Shown piece after piece: positions 45,600 through 55,015 of a DNA stretch of 64,000 nucleotides (within the stretch, counting starts at the first letter, position 1; each line of letters begins with the position of its first letter). The DNA comes from Chloroflexi bacterium HGW-Chloroflexi-6 (GTDB lineage: Bacteria > Chloroflexota > Anaerolineae > Anaerolineales > Villigracilaceae): NCBI GenBank assembly GCA_002840685.1, contig PHBU01000008.1, positions 62,001-126,000 of the forward strand, written 5' to 3'. The notes under the pieces are model-generated. The model was given only the letters and a program-made list of their open reading frames with translations. It searched no databases and was not told the DNA's origin. A program made the translations under genes and the position numbers.

Positions 45600-48500
45600 A
45601 TGACCGATGACCAGCCCAGCCCCCGCCCGCGCCGCAATTTATCGAGCCTGTTCGATTCGATCGAAGAAAAAAAGCTCGATTCTCTGCGCGACCTGGCCCA
45701 GTCGGATGCGGTTCCAACTGGCGGCACCAAACCGCTGATCGCCAAAGTGCCCTTCAGGCCCGACGGCGACGCCCTGCGCCTGGCCCCTGAACTGCAAACC
45801 TACCTGCCGCCCGACCTGTGGCGCAAGCTGAGCAACGAAGCCCCGCGTAGCGGCATTTATATCAACGCTCTTGAGCGGCTTAATTCCCTGCTCTATACCA
45901 TTTCAACCTACCTGCCTGCCGACCTGGTGCAGGAAAAACTCGCGCGCCCCGTGCCGGGCCTGGTGGACGGCAAAATTTTGCGCGGCTGTTTGTTGTTTTC
46001 AGACGTAAGTGGCTTTACCGCCCTTTCCGAGCGCCTGGCCGCGCTGGGTCCGCAGGGTGCTGAACACCTGACCGGCTTCATCAACCAGTATTTCACAACC
46101 ATGATAGACATCATCGCCTGGTCGAACGGCACCCTGCTCAAATTTGCCGGCGATGCGACCCTGATCTACTTCCCATACCAGGAAAACGGCGACCACGCCC
46201 GCTGGGCGGCCCGCGCCGGACTGCGCATGCTGCGCGCCATGGGCGATTTCGCCAACATCCCGACCCCGCTTGGGGCGGTTTCGCTTTCGATGAAACTCGG
46301 CCTGGCTGCGGGCGATTTCCTGGCTGCCAGCATCGGCTCGCCAAAGCGCATGGAATATGCCCTGATCGGTGAAACCGTTGCCCAGACCCTGCAGGCTGAG
46401 GGCAATTCTGCCTCGGGACTGCTGGTCATGAACCGGGCTGCCGCCGAGGCCTTGGGCACCGATTACGAACTGACCGAGATCAAGCCGGGCTTCTTCCGGC
46501 TGACTCCCGGCGCGGATGGCGGCCTCGACAGCTTCGAGATCCGTCCCGAAAAACGGCGCGCTCGTAGCACCATGCCCTGGGACGCCAGCCTCGAAGATCT
46601 CAACGCCGAGCTGGATAATGTGCTGAGCAAGATCAAGGCCCTGGCGCCCTACCTGGCCAGTGAACTGCTCGACCGCATCATTTCGCACGCCTCCCAGCGC
46701 CAGATGCAGAGCGAATACCGCCCGACCGTGGTCATGTTCTGCAACTTCACCGGGCCTGAAACCCTGCTCAGCCAGTGGGGCTCAGACGGTGTGCAGCGTG
46801 TGACCGGCCTGTTAAGCGCTTATTTCAGCGACATGCACGAAGCCATCAGCCGTTTTGGCGGCATCGTCACCCGCATTGATCCCTACAGCAAGGGCACCAA
46901 GCTGCTGGCCCTGTTCGGCGCGCCGGTTGCCCATGAGGATGATCCCCAGCGCGCGGTCAGCGCGGCCCTGGCGATGAACACCTCCCTGCTGGCCCTCAAC
47001 CGGCGCTGGCAGCAGAAACTGTCCCGCCACCTGCCGCCCGGGTTTTCTGAAACCCTGATGCAGCACCGCATCGGCATCACCCTCGGTGAAACCTTTGCCG
47101 GGCAGGCCGGTTCCTCCACGCGGCGCGAATACACCGTCATGGGAGACGAAGTCAACCTGGCGGCGCGTCTGATGAGCGCTGCCGAACCGGGGCAGATTTT
47201 GGTCAGCGAACCGGTTCTGGAGCGGGTCACCACTTATTACGTCACCCGCAAACTGCCGCCGGTCAAGGTCAAGGGCAAGAAAAAGCCGATCCCGATCTTC
47301 CAGATCGACGGCCCGCGTGAAGATACCCTGCTCAGCCGCATCCATTTGCGGAATGCTCTGATTGGACGCAACCAGGAACTTGCCGAAGCCCAAAAAGCCT
47401 TCGACCGCGCCCGGCACGGTCAGGGCGGCCTGTTGTATCTGACCGGTCCGGCTGGCATCGGCAAAAGCCACCTGGCCGATACGCTGATCCGCCAGGCAAC
47501 GCTCAATGGCTGGCGGATGGAAGCTTTCCAGTGCCGTTCATACCAGTCTGATGAAGCGAATTCCTGTTGGGCGGGTCTGGTGCGAACACTGGCAGGCATG
47601 ACCCCGATCGATGATCCCATGATCCAGGCCGAGAAGCTCGAGCGGCTTGTTACCGAACTAGGCCTTAGTTCCACCCAACAAGCCTCCCTGACTGACCTGC
47701 TCGACCTGCGCCAGGCGCAGCTTGCCGCCGAGAGCCAGGCTCCTGCTGAGAGCGATGATCTGTTCAGCATGGTCAAGCAGGGCCGTGCCAGCCGCAAAGC
47801 CAGCAGCCTGGATGTTTTCGAGCAGTTGGGCGGCACCCGCGCCGCCTCGGCCAGCGATACCGTCCCGGTCACCGAGCGCCAGACTGCCCGCAAACGATCT
47901 GCGCTCGAAGCGCTGCTGACCGCCCTTTCGAGCGCTTCGCCTTTGCTGGTCTTCTTCGAAGATGTGCACTGGATGGACGAGACCTCGCGCCAATCGCTGC
48001 TTGAAATGAGCAAGGCGCTCGCCTCGCAGCCGGTGCTCTTCCTTCTGGCAGGCCGCCCGCATGAAGGCATGCCAGAGAGTGTCGCGACCCTCCAGCTTAA
48101 ACCGTTCAGCACCGAAGAGACCAGCGCCATGGCGGCCGCCATCCTGACTGAAGGCCTGACCGATATCATCCACGAACAGAGCAAAGGCAGCCCGCTCTTT
48201 GTTGAAGAGATCAGCCGCTGGATCAAGCGCACCCACAGCATCGACCAGGCCGGTCTCAAGAGCGTTTTACAATCTTCCGACATCCTGCAAAAACTGGTGC
48301 TGAGCACCCTTGAAAGCCTGCCCGAAACCCAGCGCGAAGTTGCGCGCCTGGCCTCGGTCATCGGCATGGAATTCCGGCGCAGCGATGTGGAAGCCCTGCT
48401 GCAGGATACGCTGGACGCGGTCTCGCTGACCGGTTACCTGCGCAGCCTGGCGCAATCGCGCCTGATCGAACTCAACGAGGCCGGCATCGATCCGCGTTAC

Positions 48501-49676
48501 ACGTTTGAGCAAAACATTTTCCGCGATATTCTTTACACCAGCCTGCCTTTTGAGCGGCGGCGCGAGCTGCACGCCCTGATGGCCGATCACTTGAAGAACC
48601 GCTCCTCCCGCCGCCAGCTGCGCGACAAGATCGGGGCTTTTCTGGACGATGCCACCGACACGAAACCCCAGCGGACCGCTGAAATGCTGGCCTATCATTA
48701 TGAAATGTCCGGGCAATGGCTGGAGGCCGCGCAGCAGATGAATACCGCGGCCTGGCTGCTGCCCCCCGAACCGGGCGGGAGCGAACCGCTCTTCGGCCGG
48801 GCCCTGGCGATGCTCGAACAGATTCCACCCGAAGCGGCCTCCAACCCTGAGATCGGACTGCAAAAAGTCCGCGCCCAGCTTGGGCTGGCAGGTTCGGCCT
48901 TGCGTCAGGGTGACCTGCCCGCCGCAGCCGCCGCCTGCGAGGCGGCGCTGGCAGCCGCGCCGCTGGCATCCTTACCGCGCGACCTTGCGACGCGGCTGGT
49001 GGCGGCGCTGGCGCTTGCCTGGCCTTCGCAGGGCAAGGTCGCCCAGGCCGAAAAACAACTGGATTCTTTCCTCGAAAGCTATGGCGACCTCGAAACGATT
49101 TGGAAATTGCGCGCTTTGCAGGTCTGGCTGGCTGCGCGCGCCGGGCGTGACGCGGGCGCTTTGATCGCTGCGGCCCGTGAAGCGCTGCCCGAAGCGGAAA
49201 GCAATGTCCAGGTTCGGGTGCGGGCCTTGCTCGAAGACCTGTCCGGGCAATGGGCGCCCGCCATCCCGCTTTATCGCTCCGTTGACCTGGCCGACAGCGC
49301 CGGGCTGGCCTGGGTCCGCCTGGGAGATGCATCCGTGCAAGCCGGAGATTTTTCCGCATCGGGCGAGCAGTATGCCCATGCCCACGAGATCTGGAAGATG
49401 ACCGGCAGCGAGCCCGGTCTGGCGCTGGTTGCCTACCGCCGCGCCGAACTGGCCTGGCTGGGGCGGGTTGATGCTCGTCTGGCGCTTTCCCTGCTCGAAG
49501 AATCCCTGGATTGGTTGTCAAAATCGCCGCCAGCCCTGCAAACCGGGCCGCGGGTTGTTGTTCAAAATGCCCTGGCGCGTATCAAGAAAAGACAAATAGG
49601 CCCCTGGGATGCCTGGCAATGGCAGCCCTTTACCGACCTGGCCTGTATCGACCTGCTTCTGCCGATTTTTAATTAG
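45600..49676 (+). CDS. Soluble-adenylyl-cyclase-like protein: two class III cyclase domains, AAA ATPase, TPR-like C-terminus
   Basis: A 1358-residue cytosolic protein with the layout of mammalian soluble adenylyl cyclase (C1-C2-NTPase-helical repeats). Domain 1 (about 125-300) has both metal Asp residues (LFSDVSGFT Asp135, KFAGDATLI Asp185) but lacks the transition-state Asn/Arg (Ala261, Gln265). Domain 2 (about 370-560) lacks the Asps (Asn382, Thr433) but keeps them (VNLAARL, Asn519, Arg523). Together they can form one complete active site. The ATPase has Walker A GPAGIGKS (616-623) and Walker B VFFEDVHWMD. The last ~400 residues look like TPR helices. AGGAG precedes the ATG. Confidence 0.92.
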   Translation: MTDDQPSPRPRRNLSSLFDSIEEKKLDSLRDLAQSDAVPTGGTKPLIAKVPFRPDGDALRLAPELQTYLPPDLWRKLSNEAPRSGIYINALERLNSLLYTISTYLPADLVQEKLARPVPGLVDGKILRGCLLFSDVSGFTALSERLAALGPQGAEHLTGFINQYFTTMIDIIAWSNGTLLKFAGDATLIYFPYQENGDHARWAARAGLRMLRAMGDFANIPTPLGAVSLSMKLGLAAGDFLAASIGSPKRMEYALIGETVAQTLQAEGNSASGLLVMNRAAAEALGTDYELTEIKPGFFRLTPGADGGLDSFEIRPEKRRARSTMPWDASLEDLNAELDNVLSKIKALAPYLASELLDRIISHASQRQMQSEYRPTVVMFCNFTGPETLLSQWGSDGVQRVTGLLSAYFSDMHEAISRFGGIVTRIDPYSKGTKLLALFGAPVAHEDDPQRAVSAALAMNTSLLALNRRWQQKLSRHLPPGFSETLMQHRIGITLGETFAGQAGSSTRREYTVMGDEVNLAARLMSAAEPGQILVSEPVLERVTTYYVTRKLPPVKVKGKKKPIPIFQIDGPREDTLLSRIHLRNALIGRNQELAEAQKAFDRARHGQGGLLYLTGPAGIGKSHLADTLIRQATLNGWRMEAFQCRSYQSDEANSCWAGLVRTLAGMTPIDDPMIQAEKLERLVTELGLSSTQQASLTDLLDLRQAQLAAESQAPAESDDLFSMVKQGRASRKASSLDVFEQLGGTRAASASDTVPVTERQTARKRSALEALLTALSSASPLLVFFEDVHWMDETSRQSLLEMSKALASQPVLFLLAGRPHEGMPESVATLQLKPFSTEETSAMAAAILTEGLTDIIHEQSKGSPLFVEEISRWIKRTHSIDQAGLKSVLQSSDILQKLVLSTLESLPETQREVARLASVIGMEFRRSDVEALLQDTLDAVSLTGYLRSLAQSRLIELNEAGIDPRYTFEQNIFRDILYTSLPFERRRELHALMADHLKNRSSRRQLRDKIGAFLDDATDTKPQRTAEMLAYHYEMSGQWLEAAQQMNTAAWLLPPEPGGSEPLFGRALAMLEQIPPEAASNPEIGLQKVRAQLGLAGSALRQGDLPAAAAACEAALAAAPLASLPRDLATRLVAALALAWPSQGKVAQAEKQLDSFLESYGDLETIWKLRALQVWLAARAGRDAGALIAAAREALPEAESNVQVRVRALLEDLSGQWAPAIPLYRSVDLADSAGLAWVRLGDASVQAGDFSASGEQYAHAHEIWKMTGSEPGLALVAYRRAELAWLGRVDARLALSLLEESLDWLSKSPPALQTGPRVVVQNALARIKKRQIGPWDAWQWQPFTDLACIDLLLPIFN

Positions 49677-49685
49677 GAGATGACC

Positions 49686-50405
49686 ATGAGTGACTTGACC
49701 GAGATGTTGCAGAAAAACCCGATGTTCAAAAGCCTGTCGCCAGTCGAAACCGAAACCCTGGCCGGGAGCTTGAAGATCCGTCCGTTGAAGGCGGGCCAGG
49801 TGCTCTTTAACCTGGGCGACCCCGGCGACGAGATGATCCTGGTGCGCGACGGGCAGATTTCCATTTACATGCCCGATGCCGGGCGGCCGGAATCGGGCCA
49901 GGCCCTGCGCGTTTTCCAGCCGGGAGAGATCCTGGGCGAAATGGCGCTCGTCGACCGTTTGCCGCGCTCGGCCAGCGCTCGCGCCGAAAGCGACGGTACG
50001 ATCGCCACGCTCGGCCTGAATGACTTCCGCGCGCTGCTGGCCAGCGAACCGGAAGTTGCGATGAGTGTGATGAGCGGCCTGAGCGGGCGTATTCGCTATA
50101 CGACCGATTTCATCGGCGAGGTCCGGCAGTGGGTCAAGCGCATGGCCGAGGGCAAATATGATTCCATTCAGGCCCCCGGCGACGTGCAGGATACCTCGCT
50201 GTCTGCCCTGGCCGCCGATTTTGTGCGCATGGCGGCCCAGGTCCAGGCTCGCGAAGAAAAATTGAAACAGGAAGTCGCTGAACTGCGCATCCAGATCGAT
50301 GAAAAGCAGCGCCGCGAGAAGGCGACCGAGATCACAGAGAGCGAGTATTTCCGCAATTTGAAGGCCCAATTGCAGGCTATGCGCGATCAGGATGATGAGG
50401 ACTGA
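49686..50405 (+). CDS. cNMP-binding protein with coiled-coil tail
   Basis: A 239-residue protein: cyclic-nucleotide-binding domain (about 10-130) with NLGDPGDEMILV and the cassette GEMALVDRLPRSA (Glu85, Arg94, Ser95), then a linker and a C-terminal coiled coil (about 175-235). There is no DNA-binding domain, so it is not a CRP-type regulator. The tail ELRIQIDE...EITESEYFR is nearly the same as that of the GAF protein at 56769-57671. AGGAG (49675-49679) favours ATG 49686 over 49680. It starts 9 bp after the cyclase stop and is probably its effector. Confidence 0.9.
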   Translation: MSDLTEMLQKNPMFKSLSPVETETLAGSLKIRPLKAGQVLFNLGDPGDEMILVRDGQISIYMPDAGRPESGQALRVFQPGEILGEMALVDRLPRSASARAESDGTIATLGLNDFRALLASEPEVAMSVMSGLSGRIRYTTDFIGEVRQWVKRMAEGKYDSIQAPGDVQDTSLSALAADFVRMAAQVQAREEKLKQEVAELRIQIDEKQRREKATEITESEYFRNLKAQLQAMRDQDDED

Positions 50406-50467
50406 CCCTCAGCTTATCGAGTTGGCTGGTTTTTGCGGTCAGAAGTGATATACAGTTATGCTTGGTT

Positions 50468-50513
50468 AAAAAAGGTAACGGCCGATCCATAGGATGACCG
50501 TTACCTTTTTTTT
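50468..50513. terminator. Bidirectional intrinsic terminator
   Basis: A 14-bp stem (AAAAAAGGTAACGG with its complement) encloses a 16-nt loop, with T-runs on both strands. It lies between the cNMP gene and the convergent dehydrogenase gene. Confidence 0.92.
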
Positions 50514-50559
50514 GATTGCTAAAAACTGCTTGTTCTTTCCTGTTATTCCCTGCTGGCGG

Positions 50560-51414
50560 TTAGCGTTTTGGCTTGAGCCCCAGCCCCCTGGCGATGATCG
50601 CGTCAAGAATCCGTTTGGGAAGCAATTCCTGCAGGATATGAACGATCGGGTTGCCCGGCACGACCGCATAGCGGACGCGCGGATTGGGCGTGGTCAGCGC
50701 GCGCAGCACCACCTGGCCGACCTTTTCAGGCGGATAGCCGTTGCGGCCGCTGTCGATCGCGTATTTTTGAAAGCGCTTGATGGCTTCGACGTACTCCGTA
50801 TCCTGGTAGATGGAAAAATCCATTTCATCGGCTTTATCCCAGATCGGGGTGGCGATCGGGCCGGGGCCCACGATGATGACATCGATGCCGTACAGCATCA
50901 ATTCACGGCGCAGCGATTCTGAAAAGCCCTCCAGGGCATGTTTGGAGGTTGCATAAGCGCCGACGAAGGGCGCGCCGTTCTTTCCTGAAGACGAGCTGAT
51001 GTTAACGATCCGGCCTGGTTTGCCCTTCAGGCTGCGATCTGTGCCCAATAACGGTAAAAATGCCTGGGTCACGACCAACTGCGCGATCAGGTTGACTTCG
51101 ATCTGTTTGCGAAAATCGGCGATCGGCTGGTGCAGCAGCGGCGCAGGCAGGGCGATGCCGGCATTGTTGACCAGCCCGAAGAGCGTTTCGCCGTTAAGCT
51201 GCTCGCGCACGTTTTGGGCCGCAGCCCGGACCCTGGCCTCGTCGGTCACATCGAACAACAACGGGATGAAGCCTGCGCCGAATTCCTTTTTGAGCCGTTC
51301 GGCGTCCGTTTCCTTGCGCACGCTGCCAAAGACGCGAAAGCCGCGTTCGACCAGAATTTTCGTAACCGCCCAGCCGATCCCGGTTGAAACACCGGTAACC
51401 ACCACACTTTGCAT
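50560..51414 (-). CDS. Short-chain dehydrogenase/reductase
   Basis: A 284-residue classical SDR. The dinucleotide-binding motif TGVSTGIG, the structural NNAG, catalytic Ser in NISSSSG and the YATSK tetrad motif are all present; PGPIATPIW follows. Length and C-terminal extension resemble SDRs acting on retinol/steroid-like or acyl substrates, but the substrate is unknown. AAGGAG upstream places the start at MQSVVV (51414). Confidence 0.92.
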   Translation of the reverse strand: MQSVVVTGVSTGIGWAVTKILVERGFRVFGSVRKETDAERLKKEFGAGFIPLLFDVTDEARVRAAAQNVREQLNGETLFGLVNNAGIALPAPLLHQPIADFRKQIEVNLIAQLVVTQAFLPLLGTDRSLKGKPGRIVNISSSSGKNGAPFVGAYATSKHALEGFSESLRRELMLYGIDVIIVGPGPIATPIWDKADEMDFSIYQDTEYVEAIKRFQKYAIDSGRNGYPPEKVGQVVLRALTTPNPRVRYAVVPGNPIVHILQELLPKRILDAIIARGLGLKPKR

Positions 51415-51467
51415 AGTTCGCTCCTTTTTTATCGATAATCCTATCACGATTATGCGAGAGAAGAATC

Positions 51468-51504
51468 AAAAAGCGCTGACGATTTTTACTCGCCAGCGCT
51501 TTTA
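51468..51504 (-). terminator. Intrinsic terminator of the gcv operon
   Basis: AAAAGCGCTG and CAGCGCTTTTT (minus-strand reading) pair around a 15-nt loop, with a T5 run. It lies 22 bp after the gcvPB stop. Confidence 0.85.
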
Positions 51505-51525
51505 TTATTGTTCACCAATTACCAC

Positions 51526-53004
51526 TTACTCGTTATCGTAGCCTTCCGGCAGCCAGCAGCACAAAACCAGCTCTCTTGCCGCCTTGACCTCGTCCATGCG
51601 TCCGAAGGGAGTGGTGTGCGGGGCGGTCTTGACCAGTTCGGGATTTTCGCGCGCTTCTTCGGCGATCTTGATTAGGGCCTCGGCGAAACTGTCGAGGGTG
51701 TCTTTGTTCTCGGTCTCGGTCGGCTCGATCATCAGGGCTTCGTGCACGATGAGCGGGAAGTAGTTGGTCGGCGGGTGGAAGTTGTAATCCATCAGACGCT
51801 TGGCCACATCCAGGGCGCGCACGCCGCTCGAGTTGGGCGGGTTGCCTTCCATGACGAATTCGTGCATGCAAACCCGGTCGAAGGGGATTTTGTACGTACC
51901 GCGCAGGCGGGCCGCCAGGTAGTTGGCGTTCAGCACCGCATACTGCGAGATGTCCTTCAACCCGTCCGGGCCGTGCATGGCGATGTAGGTATACGAGCGG
52001 ACCAGTCCGCCGCCAAAGTGGCCGTGGAACGCTTTCATGCGTCCGATGGTCTGCTTGGGGGTCACGAAACCGTACAGCGCGGGCACATCCTGCTCGGCTT
52101 CTTCCAGGATTCCGACCAGCGGGGCGGGCAGGAAGTCTGCCAGGCGTTCGCTGACGCCGACCGGGCCGGAGCCGGGACCACCGCCGCCGTGCGGGACGGC
52201 AAAGGTCTTGTGCAGGTTGAAGTGCATCACATCGAAGCCCAGGTCGCCCGGGCGGACGATGCCAAGCAGAGCGTTCAGGTTTGCGCCGTCGCCGTACATC
52301 AGGCCGCCGCAGTCGCGGACGAGTTTGACAACCTGCTCGATGTGCTCGTCGAACAGGCCGAGAGTGTTCGGGTTGGTCAGCATCATTCCGACCACGGTAT
52401 CGTCGCACTGGGCCTTGAGCGCGTCCAGGTCCACGTTGCCGCGCGCATCGGAGGGGATGACCACTACACTCATGCCGAGCATCCCGGCCGAGGCCGGATT
52501 TGTGCCGTGGGCCGCATCGGGGATGAGCATCTTGATGCGTTTCTCGTCGCCGCGCGCTTTGTGATAGGCGCGCATCATCAGCACACCGCAAAATTCACCG
52601 TGCGCCCCGGCCGCAGGCTGGAGCGTGACCGCCGCAAAACCGCTGATCTCTTTCAGCCATTCCTGCATCTGGTACATCAGCAGCAGGTTGCCTTGCACGG
52701 TTTCAATTGGCTGCAGCGGGTGGCTGAACACAAAACCCGGCAGGCGGCAGGTGTCTTCGTTGATCTTGGGGTTGTATTTCATCGTGCATGAGCCGAGCGG
52801 ATAGAAACCGCCGTCCACGCTGTAGTTGTATTTTGAGAGCGCCATGTAATGTCTGACGACATCCACCTCGGCCAGTTCGGGCAGGGGCAGCTCGTCGCGC
52901 AGCAGAGACTCGTCTGGCAGTTCAAAGGCCGGAACGTCCGATTTGGGGAAGGTTACACCGGTGCGGCCGGGGGAGGACAGTTCAAAGATCGTTTTTTCTG
53001 TCAT
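51526..53004 (-). CDS. gcvPB: Glycine dehydrogenase (decarboxylating), subunit 2
   Basis: PLP-binding half of the split glycine cleavage P-protein (492 residues). The PLP lysine is in FNLHKTFAVPHGGGGPG. Other hallmarks are GSCTMKYNP and PDAAHGTNPASA. With gcvPA it decarboxylates glycine and transfers the aminomethyl group to lipoyl-GcvH. Its start overlaps the gcvPA stop by 4 bp. It is the last gene of the riboswitch-controlled operon. Confidence 0.97.
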   Translation of the reverse strand: MTEKTIFELSSPGRTGVTFPKSDVPAFELPDESLLRDELPLPELAEVDVVRHYMALSKYNYSVDGGFYPLGSCTMKYNPKINEDTCRLPGFVFSHPLQPIETVQGNLLLMYQMQEWLKEISGFAAVTLQPAAGAHGEFCGVLMMRAYHKARGDEKRIKMLIPDAAHGTNPASAGMLGMSVVVIPSDARGNVDLDALKAQCDDTVVGMMLTNPNTLGLFDEHIEQVVKLVRDCGGLMYGDGANLNALLGIVRPGDLGFDVMHFNLHKTFAVPHGGGGPGSGPVGVSERLADFLPAPLVGILEEAEQDVPALYGFVTPKQTIGRMKAFHGHFGGGLVRSYTYIAMHGPDGLKDISQYAVLNANYLAARLRGTYKIPFDRVCMHEFVMEGNPPNSSGVRALDVAKRLMDYNFHPPTNYFPLIVHEALMIEPTETENKDTLDSFAEALIKIAEEARENPELVKTAPHTTPFGRMDEVKAARELVLCCWLPEGYDNE

Positions 53005-54353
53005 GAGAGCACCTCCTTGACCACTTCAACCAGCGCATCGATTTCATCTTTGGTGTTCATCTCGGTCACGGCCACCAATAGATGATCCTGGAGCGCCGGG
53101 TAGTCCTGCCCCAGATCGTAGCCGCCCAAAATGCCGTGTTCGAGCAGGTGTTCGTTGATCGAGGCCACCGGTTTAGGGAAGCAAACCGCAAATTCGTGGA
53201 AGAAGGGCTGGCTGAAGCACAGTCCGACACCCTTGATTTTGCTCAGCTCGGCAGCGGCATAATGCGCCTTCTGGTAGCACAGGTTCGCAACCTGTTTCAG
53301 CCCGGTTTTGCCGATCGTCGAGAGGTAGACCGCCGATGCCAGCGCCAGCAAGCCCTGGTTCGAGCAGATGTTGGAGGTCGCTTTTTCACGCTTGATGTGC
53401 TGTTCGCGCGCGGTCAGGGTCAACACGTAGGCTTTTTGCCCGCGCGAGTCGACCGTCTCACCAACCAGCCTGCCCGCCATTTTATGGACAAATTGCTTTC
53501 TGGTAGTGAAGAATCCCAACGACGGGCCGCCGAACCACATTGGCAGCCCGAGCGGCTGGCCTTCACCGACAACGATATCCGCGCCCATGCTGCCGGGGGT
53601 CTTGAACATCGCCAGCGCGGTCGGATTGGCGACCACACACACCAGTGCGCCCTGGGCGTGGGCGGTTTCGATCAGTTTGGTATAGTCAAAGATCCGCCCG
53701 AAGAAATCAGGGTATTGGACGATGACCAGGGCCGTATCCGCATCGATCAACGGGGTCAGGGCCTCGGGCGAGGCTTGCAGGTCGGCGGCCGGATCGTCGC
53801 CCGAAACGCTCAGCTCCATCCCCTGGGTATAGGTGCGGATGACCTCGCGGTATTGCGGGTGGACGGCTGGCGAGACCACCACTTTGCGGCGTTTGCCGCG
53901 GAAGTTGGCGAAGGCCAGGTTGACGGCTTCGGCGGCGGCAGTTGCGCCGTCATAATGCGAAGCGTTCGAAACGTCCATGCCGGTCAGGGTCGTCATCAGG
54001 GACTGGTATTCGAAAATGCCCTGCAGCGTACCCTGTGAGATTTCAGGCTGGTAAGGGGTGTAGGCGGTGTAGAATTCGCCGCGCCGCAGGATGTGATCGA
54101 CGACAGCCGGGGTATAGTGGTTATACATGCCCGCGCCGAGGAAGGAAACCAGGTCGCCGCGCACGTTTTCGTTGGATTTGGCAATCTCGTCGAGCAGGCT
54201 GGCGGCTTCCATTTCGGTCAGCGCCGCGGGCAGGTCGAGTTTGGGAAAGCGATGTTTGGCCGGGACAGCTTCAAAGAGCGCATCCAGGCTCTTGACGCCG
54301 ATCGTCTCCAGCATCGCATCCCGTTCTTTGGGGGAGATGGGGATGTAAGTCAT
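53001..54353 (-). CDS. gcvPA: Glycine dehydrogenase (decarboxylating), subunit 1
   Basis: The 450-residue non-PLP half of the two-subunit P-protein. It begins MTYIPISPKERDAML, with family segments YTPYQPEISQGTLQ, NASHYDGATAAAEA and NICSNQGLLALA. The start at 54353 (after CAGGAAAAT) is chosen over 54416, because the upstream extension runs into repeat-derived sequence. Overlaps gcvPB by 4 bp. Between gcvH and this gene lies a ~160-bp gap with repeat sequences. Confidence 0.96.
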   Translation of the reverse strand: MTYIPISPKERDAMLETIGVKSLDALFEAVPAKHRFPKLDLPAALTEMEAASLLDEIAKSNENVRGDLVSFLGAGMYNHYTPAVVDHILRRGEFYTAYTPYQPEISQGTLQGIFEYQSLMTTLTGMDVSNASHYDGATAAAEAVNLAFANFRGKRRKVVVSPAVHPQYREVIRTYTQGMELSVSGDDPAADLQASPEALTPLIDADTALVIVQYPDFFGRIFDYTKLIETAHAQGALVCVVANPTALAMFKTPGSMGADIVVGEGQPLGLPMWFGGPSLGFFTTRKQFVHKMAGRLVGETVDSRGQKAYVLTLTAREQHIKREKATSNICSNQGLLALASAVYLSTIGKTGLKQVANLCYQKAHYAAAELSKIKGVGLCFSQPFFHEFAVCFPKPVASINEHLLEHGILGGYDLGQDYPALQDHLLVAVTEMNTKDEIDALVEVVKEVLS

Positions 54354-54378
54354 ATTTTCCTGTAATTGTTGCAATGAT

Positions 54379-54396
54379 GGTCGAGTAGACGATATT
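54379..54396. repeat. Partial palindromic repeat upstream of gcvPA
   Basis: GGTCGAGTAGACGATATT resembles one arm of the repeat family at 54452-54496 and 55053-55094 (TCGATACG...CTACTCGACC). It lies within the leader between gcvH and gcvPA, 26 bp upstream of the gcvPA start. Confidence 0.4.
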
Positions 54397-54451
54397 CTTT
54401 CGCCATACACCTGCACTTGCAGCGCAGGTGCAGAGACCCAGCAAGCTATCA

Positions 54452-54496
54452 GGTCTCGATACGCCCTTCGCGAAAACCGCTCAGGGCTACCCGACC
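54452..54496. repeat. Palindromic repeat between gcvH and gcvPA
   Basis: Left arm GGTCTCGATACGCCC (54452-54466) and right arm GGGCTACCCGACC (54484-54496) form an imperfect hairpin. It shares the CGATACG...CTACYCRACC pattern with the repeat inside the glycine riboswitch at 55053-55094. Confidence 0.7.
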
Positions 54497-54512
54497 AGCA
54501 GTTCGCAATACC

Positions 54513-54893
54513 CTAGTGCGCCCTTCCCTCGTAATATTTTTCGTACGCTGCAGAGTCCATCAAGCCGGCCGCGTCGCCGCCTTCGATCTGGATGAACCAG
54601 GCCGCGCCGTAGGGGTCGGTGTTGATCGATTCGGGACCGCTGGACAGCGCTTCGTTGATCGCCACCACTTTGCCGGATACCGGGGCGAGCACATCCGAGG
54701 CTGCCTTGACCGATTCGACCGAGGCGATGGCGCTGCCGGCCTCGACCGTATCGCCGACGCCGACGGTGATTTCCATGAAGACGATGTCTGAGAGTTGACC
54801 CTGGGCGTAGTCGCTAATGCCGACTTTACCGGTCGCCGGGTCGAACCACTCATCAGATTTGGCATATTTCAGGTTAGAGGGGGTGTTAGACAT
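54513..54893 (-). CDS. gcvH: Glycine cleavage system H protein
   Basis: A 126-residue lipoyl carrier. The lipoylated Lys is in SVESVKAASDVLAP, with DIVFMEITVGVGD upstream and GKVVAINEAL downstream. It shuttles the aminomethyl group between the P-, T- and L-proteins. AAGGAG upstream fixes the ATG at 54893. It is the first gene after the glycine riboswitch. No gcvT lies in this operon, so the T-protein must be encoded elsewhere. Confidence 0.96.
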   Translation of the reverse strand: MSNTPSNLKYAKSDEWFDPATGKVGISDYAQGQLSDIVFMEITVGVGDTVEAGSAIASVESVKAASDVLAPVSGKVVAINEALSSGPESINTDPYGAAWFIQIEGGDAAGLMDSAAYEKYYEGRAH

Positions 54894-54984
54894 GGGTTGC
54901 TCCTTGGGTGAATTTGGAGTCCAAAATCTCCCGATTTTGGATGATGCTGTTCCAATGTCAGGAGACATTGGAGTCCGTTAATGC

Positions 54985-55015
54985 AAAAAGGGCGCACAAA
55001 TTGACTTGTGCACCC
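54985..55015 (-). terminator. Terminator of the glycine riboswitch
   Basis: On the minus strand GGGTGCACAA pairs with TTTGTGCGCCC across a 5-nt loop, followed by T5. It directly abuts the 3' end of aptamer 2, whose closing P1 strand overlaps the stem base. It is the expected expression platform for an ON switch that turns on glycine degradation. Confidence 0.85.
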
